This document shows positions 1 through 6,149 of a stretch of 45,301 nucleotides of DNA, in pieces. Made by a program: the position numbers and the translations under genes. The stretch comes from Victivallaceae bacterium. GTDB lineage: Bacteria > Verrucomicrobiota > Lentisphaeria > Victivallales > Victivallaceae. Position 1 is the stretch's first letter. Every line of letters starts with the position of its first letter. The notes beneath the pieces are model-generated. The model worked only from the letters and a program-made list of their open reading frames with translations, made no database searches and was not told the DNA's origin. The stretch covers positions 1 through 45,301 of the forward strand of contig JAEDIJ010000013.1 in the NCBI GenBank assembly GCA_016292515.1, written 5' to 3'.

Positions 1-778
1 CCTCGTAGCCGGTCGGCCATTCGCCGGTCTGGAGGCACTTGCGGTAGCGGGCGAGGGCGGCCTCGTTGACCTTCTCGGCCTGGTCGAGCACGTCGCCGGA
101 CAATTCCCACACGCCCGTGCTGAACGGCTCGTTCTTCTCCACCGCGATAAGGTGGACGGCCACGGTCTCGCCCGTGGCCTCGCGAAGGACGGCGCGGTAG
201 AAGGCCATCTGGAAGACATAGCCGAAGCGCCTGCAGTCGCCCTCGAACCACTTGAGGCTGTCGCAGGTCTTGAGGTCCACGATGCCGTATTCGCGGGAGA
301 ACCAGTCCATGCGTATCTGGCAGGGGACGCCGCGGTATTCGGCGCGAACAGTCGCCTCGGACACGCCGTTCTCCAGGAGGGCGGAGGCCGCGTCGTGCAG
401 CCAGACCGACTTCTGGAGCTTCACGATGAAGCCGAAGTCCCTGGGGCTGACGATTTCGCGCGTCTGCGCCGCAATCCACTCGGCGTATGCCTTGGTGGCC
501 TTGCCGTAGGGCTCGCCCGTCTTCGGGTTCACGGGGCCGTCCGCCACGAGGTACTGCTCGTCGAAGGCGGCTCGGCCTTCCAGGATGAGGCAGTGGGCGG
601 CGCGTCCGAGCGCCAGCGCCGGGCTTTCGCCCTCGGCGATTTCGCCATTGGTCTTGCGGCGATAGAGTTCGGGGGATTCGCGGAAGTCGGCCAGCAGGTG
701 GCTCGACATGTACCGCCCGCTTCTGCTGGCGGCGTGGTACTCCTCCGCGGGGATGACGAGGAATCTGTCTGTGTTCAT
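1..778 (-). CDS. PD-(D/E)XK nuclease-like protein, phage exonuclease VIII type (3' end cut by window)
   Basis: The reading frame is open from an ATG at 778 to the left edge, so about 259 residues are visible and the C-terminus is missing. An AAGGA motif precedes the ATG at good spacing. The N-terminus (MSSHLLADFRESPELYRRK, then ALALGRAAHCLILEG) matches phage PDDEXK-like proteins related to RecE/exonuclease VIII: a serine/histidine-rich start followed by an ALxLGxAxHxxxLE motif. Further on, RMDWF and IVDLKTCDS give the expected D-x(n)-(D/E)-x-K core, where D and K would bind the metal. Such nucleases usually pair with a single-strand annealing protein in prophages and integrative elements; that partner would lie beyond the left edge. 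Codon use differs from the chromosome to the right. The family is fairly certain, the exact activity is inferred. Confidence 0.75.
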   Translation of the reverse strand, partial: MNTDRFLVIPAEEYHAASRSGRYMSSHLLADFRESPELYRRKTNGEIAEGESPALALGRAAHCLILEGRAAFDEQYLVADGPVNPKTGEPYGKATKAYAEWIAAQTREIVSPRDFGFIVKLQKSVWLHDAASALLENGVSEATVRAEYRGVPCQIRMDWFSREYGIVDLKTCDSLKWFEGDCRRFGYVFQMAFYRAVLREATGETVAVHLIAVEKNEPFSTGVWELSGDVLDQAEKVNEAALARYRKCLQTGEWPTGYE

Positions 779-892
779 GGGGGTGTCCTTTGGGTTTTCC
801 CGACGTCCACCCTTTGTGGGCGTCTATCCCTTTCACTCAGGGTTTTTCTCAAAACGGCAGGACGGTTCCGCGAAAATTCTTGAATTTCGGGC

Positions 893-930
893 AAAAAAAA
901 TCCCGCCTGGGCAGGGAATCGCTGGCGGGA
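893..930 (-). terminator. Rho-independent terminator-like hairpin, minus strand
   Basis: A 7-bp perfect stem (TCCCGCC / GGCGGGA, 901-907 with 924-930) is followed on the minus strand by eight T residues (900-893). It lies about 115 bp upstream of the nuclease start and points towards it. No minus-strand gene feeds into it from the right, so it is either an attenuator in the nuclease leader or the leftover end of a lost gene. Confidence 0.55.
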
Positions 931-965
931 AGAGTGACAAAGGAACTAATTTTGCGGAATACAGT

Positions 966-993
966 TTGACATATAGAAATATATCAATATATT
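966..993 (+). promoter_or_regulatory. Promoter of arsR with overlapping operator
   Basis: TTGACA at 966-971 is followed after 16 bp by TATATT at 988-993, with a TATAAT overlapping just downstream at 993-998. The stretch 971-992 is an imperfect dyad (ATATA, a central ATATAT, TATAT) that fills the spacer and part of the -10. A near copy stands before the permease gene (1380-1401). The arrangement suggests autorepression by the ArsR protein. Confidence 0.65.
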
Positions 994-1023
994 ATAATGC
1001 ATGACGGACAAATAGGAGTTATT

Positions 1024-1329
1024 ATGACCAGTACTGACGAAAAGAGAATAACGACCATTTTTAAGGCTCTCTGCGACGAGAACCGCGTGAAGATATTGAA
1101 GATTTTGATAGATGGGGAGAAATGCGCATGCAAACTGCTGGAGGCGCTGAATGTCGTCCAGCCGACGCTTTCGCACCACATGAAAATACTGTGCGACTCT
1201 GGGCTGGTCGTTTCCCGCAAGGAGGGCAAGTGGATGCACTACGCTCTTTCGCGGGAGGGATTCGCGAAGGCATCAGCCTGCCTTGAGGCCTTTTCCTCTG
1301 GAGAATTGCCAGAATCCGAAAAGGGCTGA
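1024..1329 (+). CDS. arsR: ArsR/SmtB-family metalloregulator
   Basis: This 101-residue winged-helix repressor has the ArsR layout: an N-terminal helix (IFKALCDENRVKILKIL), a CACKLLEAL segment, a recognition helix (VVQPTLSHHMKILCDSGLV) and a wing (SRKEGKWMHYAL). The CxC pair in CACKLL sits where ArsR proteins carry the ELCVCDL arsenic-binding motif; the third cysteine is absent, so the metal site may be two-coordinate or shared. An earlier in-frame ATG at 997 overlaps the -10 region; ATG 1024 has AGGAG at proper spacing and is preferred. Binding of As(III) or another thiophilic metal would release it from the operators before this gene and the permease gene. The family is certain, the ligand is inferred. 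Confidence 0.88.
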   Translation: MTSTDEKRITTIFKALCDENRVKILKILIDGEKCACKLLEALNVVQPTLSHHMKILCDSGLVVSRKEGKWMHYALSREGFAKASACLEAFSSGELPESEKG

Positions 1330-1379
1330 ATGCCATTTATCTCTGGCGGAGCATCTCTGCTGTCTTTTTTTGCATCGCA

Positions 1380-1401
1380 ATATAGATACATTTCAATTTG
1401 T
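1380..1401 (+). promoter_or_regulatory. Second ArsR-type operator, upstream of the permease gene
   Basis: The sequence shares ATATAGA, a central AT pair and TCAAT in the same register with the dyad at 971-992 (16 of 22 positions identical by eye). It stands 24 bp before the permease ATG, so the permease and thioredoxin genes are probably under the same repressor as arsR itself. No good -35/-10 pair was identified here, so the promoter details are open. Confidence 0.5.
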
Positions 1402-1424
1402 CAATAAATTAAGGACCGTATTCA

Positions 1425-2426
1425 ATGTGGGATTTCATCCAGAATGAATTTTTGGGGATGCGCTGGCTGGAGAGGCTGCTTGGCGGCTGGCTGGACGCCC
1501 TCGGCGTGGACACAGGCGGACGCATGGGAGGAAGCCTGCTTTTCTTCCTCTATGACGTCATCAAGATAATGACCCTGCTTTGCTTGCTGATTTTCATCAT
1601 ATCCTACATTCAAAGCCATTTCCCGCCAGAGCGCAGCCGACGGATTCTGGGGCGGTTCAACGGCCTTTTGGCGCGAATCATCGCAGCCCTGCTGGGGACA
1701 GTCACCCCGTTCTGCTCCTGCTCGTCGATACCGCTGTTCATCGGCTTCACGCGCGCCGGCCTCCCGCTGGGCGTGACCTTCTCCTTCCTGATTTCCTCCC
1801 CGATGGTCGACCTTGGCAGCCTGGTGCTGCTGACAAGCGTCTTTGGCTGGAGGGTCGCCGTCTCATACGTTGTTCTTGGCCTTGTGGTGGCCGTGGCGGG
1901 AGGGACGCTCATCGAGCGTCTTCGCCTTGACGACCAGGTGGAGGAGTATGTCCGCGCGGACGCCATTCAGGAGAACGGGCTTTCGTCAATGGCGTTCCGC
2001 CAGCGCTGCGCATACTCCAGGGAGCAGGTCATCCTCACTGCGGAAAAGGTCTATCCATACGTCATCTGCGGCATCGCCATCGGCGCATTCATACACAACT
2101 GGATACCCGAGGGCATAGTCTCCCGCGCCCTGGGCGAGACGAATCCCCTTGGGGTCTCCATAGCCACCATAGTCGGCGTCCCGATGTATGCGGACATCTT
2201 CGGGACAATCCCCATCGCGGAGGCTCTGCTGGCAAAGGGGGCGCGTCTCGGCGTGGTGCTGGCGTTCATGATGGCCGTGACCACGCTGTCCCTGCCGTCC
2301 ATGGTGATGCTTCGGCGCGCCGTCAAGCCGAAACTGCTGTGGCTGTTCATCGGCATCTGCATCATCGGCATCCTTTTGGTCGGGCATCTTTTCAATCTCG
2401 CACAGGTTTTTCTGTTAACACCATAA
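1425..2426 (+). CDS. arsP: ArsP/YraQ-family permease (putative organoarsenical or metal(loid) efflux)
   Basis: This 333-residue membrane protein has about eight hydrophobic segments. The family signature is intact: GTVTPFCSCSSIPLFIGF (around residues 91-108, C97 and C99) followed by SFLISSPMVDLGSLVLL; a second half-repeat has GVPMYADIFGTIPIAEALL. ArsP homologues export trivalent organoarsenicals, and YraQ-like relatives are less well defined. A long polar loop (LDDQVEEYV, then FRQRCAYSREQVI) separates the halves. It lies downstream of arsR with its own operator-like site and 16 bp before the thioredoxin-like gene, so the three likely form one metal-response unit. ATA and AGG codons are frequent, unlike the chromosome to the right. 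The family is sure; the arsenic substrate is inferred from the ArsR neighbour. Confidence 0.82.
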   Translation: MWDFIQNEFLGMRWLERLLGGWLDALGVDTGGRMGGSLLFFLYDVIKIMTLLCLLIFIISYIQSHFPPERSRRILGRFNGLLARIIAALLGTVTPFCSCSSIPLFIGFTRAGLPLGVTFSFLISSPMVDLGSLVLLTSVFGWRVAVSYVVLGLVVAVAGGTLIERLRLDDQVEEYVRADAIQENGLSSMAFRQRCAYSREQVILTAEKVYPYVICGIAIGAFIHNWIPEGIVSRALGETNPLGVSIATIVGVPMYADIFGTIPIAEALLAKGARLGVVLAFMMAVTTLSLPSMVMLRRAVKPKLLWLFIGICIIGILLVGHLFNLAQVFLLTP

Positions 2427-2442
2427 CTCACGGGAGTCACCA

Positions 2443-2892
2443 ATGAAAGTCAAAATCTACGGAGGGGGCTGCGACAAATGCAGGCAGCTCCATGAGAATG
2501 CGCAGGCCGCATTGGATGTCGCGGGCATCGACGCGGAGATAGAGAAAGTCACGGACATGAAGGCCATCGCCGAGGCTGGTGTGCTGATGACGCCAGCGCT
2601 GGAGATTGACGGCAAGCTCGTGTCGTCGGGACGGGTGCTTTCCTCCACGGAAATTCTTCCGCTGCTGCCTGAGGACGCGCAGCAGGCATCAGAGAACTGC
2701 TCCTGCTGCTCCTGCCGTGGCGATGGCAAAACCTCATCCGCCTCCTGCGCCTGTGCTGAAACTGCAAGCGACAGCTCCGCGAAGTGCTGTTGCGGAAAGA
2801 CATCCTCGCCTGGGAAACGGCTGCTTGTCTATCTGCTACTAACCATGGCGGCGGTGGCGGTGGCAATCCTCCTGATGCGGAGATGTGGATAG
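2443..2892 (+). CDS. Thioredoxin-like (redox-active disulfide) protein with cysteine-rich tail and C-terminal membrane anchor
   Basis: Residues 1-80 form a small thioredoxin-fold domain of the kind found next to ArsP/YraQ permeases: a KIYGGGCDKCRQL active site (C10, C13) and the cis-proline region MTPALEIDGKLV. Residues 84-122 are an unusual tail rich in Cys and Ser, with nine cysteines in three clusters (CSCCSC, CAC, CCC). After it come a basic stretch, one transmembrane helix (LLVYLLLTMAAVAVAILLM) and a final RRCG. The Trx domain and Cys tail would therefore face the cytosol beside the permease. The tail could buffer or hand over a thiophilic metalloid; this is inference. The stop is clean and no frameshift is seen. 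Confidence 0.78.
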   Translation: MKVKIYGGGCDKCRQLHENAQAALDVAGIDAEIEKVTDMKAIAEAGVLMTPALEIDGKLVSSGRVLSSTEILPLLPEDAQQASENCSCCSCRGDGKTSSASCACAETASDSSAKCCCGKTSSPGKRLLVYLLLTMAAVAVAILLMRRCG

Positions 2893-3270
2893 CCCATTAT
2901 TGACTACCACCCCTTGCCATTCTCCGCCGATGCCGCCATCGCGGGGAAACCCCATTCTCCGCCGTCAAAAAAGCGGGGGGAGGAGTTTGCACGGGAAAAT
3001 AACTCCCGTCCTTTGCCCATAGTTGATTTCCTGCTCAAAAACGGCTCGGGCGGATTCTCCGCGATGCCTTGCCACCCCTTGAAAACGGTTTAGGACGCGA
3101 GTTTGTATGACAGTAAAGGACTCGTCCTCACCCCGGCGGAGAATCAGGGGAGAAAAGGAGAGATTTTCGGGCGGTTTGGAAGGCGGTTTTGGCCAGCCGT
3201 GGATTCTCCGTCCTCTTGCGGTATCGGGAATCCAGCCACCTAAATGCCCTTGTTTGAGGTGGTTAAGCAG
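2893..3270. repeat. Non-coding stretch with five copies of ATTCTCCG
   Basis: No convincing gene was found between the thioredoxin-like gene and the tmRNA terminator. The octamer ATTCTCCG occurs at 2919, 2954, 3054 and 3203 on the plus strand and inverted at 3137-3144; the first two copies and the inverted copy extend to ATTCTCCGCCG. Spacing is irregular. An open frame on the minus strand (2965-3300) lacks a ribosome site and family features and was not called. The stretch marks the boundary between the foreign-looking block and the chromosome. Confidence 0.45.
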
Positions 3271-3309
3271 AAACAAAACACGCCCGACGGCAATTGCCAT
3301 CGGGCGTGT
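3271..3309 (-). terminator. Rho-independent terminator of ssrA
   Basis: A 13-bp stem with one mismatch and an AATT loop (3278-3309) is followed on the minus strand by TTTTGTTTCT. It begins 12 nt after the CCA end of the tmRNA and is clearly its terminator. Confidence 0.85.
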
Positions 3310-3321
3310 GATTTAGTTGGG

Positions 3322-3677
3322 TGGTGGAGGTGGCGGGAGTTGAACCCGCGTCCCGATAAGGAGAGCCAGAGACGTCTACATGCTTGTTCCGTCTTTATTG
3401 CTTATCGTCCTTGCCGTACGCCGTCGGACAGGCACAGGCTCGGACTATCCGTTCTTGGTTCTCGCGAAAATCCCGAACGGAGGGAACTTTCGCCAGGGCG
3501 CTGTCTGACGCCGCTTTTGCCTTAGCACCCGGTCGGGCAAAGCGACGTGGCGGGACTAAGCCGCCAGAGCAAACTCTTCGTTCGCAGTTAGGTTTTAACC
3601 GGTGATTAACGAGGCCAACGGTCATCCTCGGCATGCAGTCAATTTCTTGCCGTACCGGTCGAATCCGGAACACCCCC
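3322..3677 (-). ncRNA. ssrA: Transfer-messenger RNA (tmRNA)
   Basis: The RNA rescues stalled ribosomes by trans-translation together with SmpB. The 5' end GGGGGUGUUCCGGAUUCGAC and the 3' end GGGUUCAACUCCCGCC with encoded CCA form the tRNA-like domain; the 7-bp acceptor stem pairs 3671-3677 with the 3' CACCUCC. The tag frame (3585-3556) starts with a GCG resume codon and reads ANEEFALAA before TAG, close to the E. coli tag that also ends in ALAA. Pseudoknot-like GC-rich arms follow. The length of 356 nt is normal for a one-piece tmRNA. A leader of about 20 nt separates it from the promoter and would be trimmed by RNase P. The 3' end faces the foreign-looking block. Confidence 0.96.
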
Positions 3678-3702
3678 AAGAAGTTCTCTTGCACATTTGT
3701 AT

Positions 3703-3731
3703 AATATAAGAGTTCTTTGCAAAAAAAGCAA
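3703..3731 (-). promoter_or_regulatory. Promoter of ssrA
   Basis: On the minus strand TTGCTT (3731-3726) and TATATT (3708-3703) are separated by exactly 17 bp. Transcription should start about 20 nt before the mature tmRNA 5' end. It is back to back with the promoter at 3750-3777. Confidence 0.7.
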
Positions 3732-3749
3732 ATCATTTCTCGTTGAGAC

Positions 3750-3777
3750 TTGTTTTCTTTTCAACAGCGTGTATATT
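3750..3777 (+). promoter_or_regulatory. Promoter of the secreted-protein/tadA genes
   Basis: TTGTTT (3750-3755), a 16-bp spacer and TATATT (3772-3777) fit the pattern seen at other genes of the window. The start codon follows 27 bp later. Confidence 0.6.
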
Positions 3778-3803
3778 GTATTCAAGTCAATTCAGGAGAA
3801 ACG

Positions 3804-4228
3804 ATGAAAAAATTTGCTCTTTTCGGCTTTTTGACGTTCTTGCTCGTCGCATCGCTCGGCGCGGAAGAGGCGAAATTCAAAGGCTATCACCGCCATAATG
3901 TTTTCGGCGACGACGTCCTTCCCGCCGAGGATATCGAAGTTCTTTCCCGTTACCGCAATCTCATCGGCGTTTTGAAAGATCCCAAACTCAAAGCCACCAG
4001 CGAGGAAAAATACAACGCCGCCAAAGAGTTGATCCAGCACGTCGATTTATCTTTTGTCCGCGAAACGCTGACGCTCGATCAAATTTTTTATCACGGCGAC
4101 GCAATCATCGATTCCCCGAAAAGCCCTGACCGCATCATCACCTTTTATTATGAGTGGAAAGATCACTCCATCCGGTTGGTCTTTCACACTTACACCAAAT
4201 TCGTCGTGCGCGTCGACATCCATCAGCA

Positions 4229-4232
<4 letters not shown>
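3804..4232 (+). CDS. Small secreted protein of unknown function
   Basis: The protein has 142 residues. It begins with a typical Sec signal peptide (MKKFALFGFLTFLLVASLG, probable cleavage near GAEEA), so it should act in the periplasm or outside. The mature part is charged and soluble with no motif I recognise; it has an Asp/Glu- and Tyr-rich middle and ends in beta-like segments (IITFYYEWKDHSIRLVF, KFVVRVDI). ATG 3804 is chosen because AGGAG lies at 3794-3798 and the signal peptide starts there; an in-frame upstream ATG at 3750 lies in the promoter. Its stop overlaps the tadA start (ATGA), so the two genes are translationally coupled although no shared role is evident. Confidence 0.8.
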
Positions 4233-4729
<497 letters not shown>

Positions 4730-4730
4730 C

Positions 4731-4758
4731 TTGAAAATGCTTTTTTCGATACTATATT
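4731..4758 (+). promoter_or_regulatory. Promoter of the nusA operon
   Basis: TTGAAA (4731-4736), 16 bp, TATATT (4753-4758), immediately after the tadA stop. It leaves a leader of about 115 nt before nusA, long enough for leader control; a short G-rich stretch (GGAGGTGGAG) lies in it, but no clear terminator hairpin was found. Confidence 0.65.
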
Positions 4759-4880
4759 ATCGGTAAGGTATAAATTGCAACTGGAAATTTCCGGAGGTGG
4801 AGCGGGACAAGTTTTGCCCGCTTCTTTTATTTCGTCACCCCGGCTTTTTCCGACAGCCAAAGAAGAAAGGAAGCAACACT

Positions 4881-6125
4881 ATGAGCAACGAATTGCTGAC
4901 CATCCTCGAATATATCGAAGAGGAACGCGGCATCAGCCGCGAAAGTCTCATCCGCGCCTTGGAAAGCGCAATTTTGACGGCTTCGCGCAAGAGCATTTCC
5001 CCCGCCAGCGATCTTTCGGTCAAAATCGACCCCAAGACCGGCAAAATCCAGGCGTGGGCGCGCCTCGAAGTCGTCGAGAGCAATCCCGGCCCCGATCAGA
5101 TCAAAATTTCCGACGTCGCCAAAAAAATGCCCGATGCCAAACTCGGCGACGTCGTCGAATGGGAAGTCACCCCCGGCGACTTCGGCCGCATCGCCGCCCA
5201 GACCGCCCGTCAGGCGATCATTCAGCAGTTGCGCCGCGCCGAAAAGGAAAATGTTCAGGATGAATTTTCCGACCGCGTCGGTCAGATCATCAACGGCACC
5301 GTCCGCCGTTTCGAGGCGGGCAACATCATCATTGATTTCCAACGTGCCGAGGGCATCATGCTTTCCCGCGAAAAGATCCACGACGAGCAGTACATGCCCG
5401 GCGACCGCATCAACGTTTTGTTGCAAAAAGTCGACATCAACGCCATCGGACCGAGCCTTTTCGTTTCGCGCGCCTCTTCCGATTTCGTTCTCAAACTTTT
5501 TGAGCGCGAAGTGAGCGAAATGCACGACGGCATCGTCAAGATCGTCGCCATTTCCCGCGAAGCCGGCAAGCGCACGAAAATCGCCGTCGCCAGCAGCGAT
5601 CCCCGCGTCGATCCCGTCGGCGCCTGCGTCGGCGTCCGCGGCACCCGCGTGCGCCGTATCAACGAGGAACTCGGCAACGAGCGTATCGACATCGTGCCTT
5701 ATGACGAGGATATCACCAAATTTGCCGCCAACGCGCTTCAACCCGCCAAAGTCCAGCGCATCGACGTCAACGAAGCCAAGCACGAGTTGACCGCGTGGGT
5801 CGACGACGAGCAGAGCAAGATCGCATTCGGCCGCAAGGCGCAGAATATCCGCCTCGCCGCCAAACTCGTCGGCTGGAACATCACGATCAAAAACGTCGAC
5901 CACGTCGAAGAAGTTTCCGGCGATTCGCTCGAAGAAAAAGTGAAAAGGGCGGCGGCGGAACTCGCCGATGACCTCAAAATTTCGGTCGAAACCGCGTCCA
6001 CGCTGGTCGAAAACGGCTACGTCACGCTCGCCGGCGTCAAGGTCGCCGAACGCGACGCGCTCCTCGCCATCGAAGGGATCAACGTCGATGAATTGAGTGC
6101 CGCGCTCGATTCCCTGCAGAAATAG
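4881..6125 (+). CDS. nusA: Transcription termination/antitermination factor NusA
   Basis: The 414-residue NusA binds RNA polymerase and nascent RNA and controls pausing, termination and antitermination. Domains in order: N-terminal polymerase-binding domain (ELLTILEYIEEERGISRESL, residues 1-130), S1 domain (about 135-200, beginning VGQIINGTVRRFEAGNIIID), KH1 with DPVGACVGVRGTRVRRI (about 270) and KH2 with KIAFGRKAQNIRLAAKL (about 340). A single helix-hairpin-helix repeat follows (ISVETASTLVENGYVTLAGV). E. coli NusA has two such acidic repeats and about 495 residues. ATG 4881 has AGGAAG upstream and matches the family N-terminus. It heads nusA-infB-rbfA-nrnA; rimP, which normally precedes nusA, is not here. 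Confidence 0.95.
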   Translation: MSNELLTILEYIEEERGISRESLIRALESAILTASRKSISPASDLSVKIDPKTGKIQAWARLEVVESNPGPDQIKISDVAKKMPDAKLGDVVEWEVTPGDFGRIAAQTARQAIIQQLRRAEKENVQDEFSDRVGQIINGTVRRFEAGNIIIDFQRAEGIMLSREKIHDEQYMPGDRINVLLQKVDINAIGPSLFVSRASSDFVLKLFEREVSEMHDGIVKIVAISREAGKRTKIAVASSDPRVDPVGACVGVRGTRVRRINEELGNERIDIVPYDEDITKFAANALQPAKVQRIDVNEAKHELTAWVDDEQSKIAFGRKAQNIRLAAKLVGWNITIKNVDHVEEVSGDSLEEKVKRAAAELADDLKISVETASTLVENGYVTLAGVKVAERDALLAIEGINVDELSAALDSLQK

Positions 6126-6149
6126 TTTCGGCATCGGGAGGAGTTTAGT

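Noticed and set aside
152..883. Plus-strand open frame over the nuclease region
   Set aside because: The minus strand encodes a PD-(D/E)XK protein with conserved motifs; the plus frame is its shadow.
2965..3300. Minus-strand open frame of 111 codons between the thioredoxin-like gene and tmRNA
   Set aside because: It runs through the tmRNA terminator, has no ribosome site and no recognisable domain, and its sequence is dominated by the ATTCTCCG repeats.
3322..3360. tRNA-like end (T-arm and CCA) as a stand-alone tRNA gene
   Set aside because: It is the 3' half of the tmRNA tRNA-like domain; no anticodon arm is present.
4770..4880. Riboswitch or attenuator in the nusA leader
   Set aside because: The leader is long and has a G-rich patch, but I could not find a convincing stem or known element.
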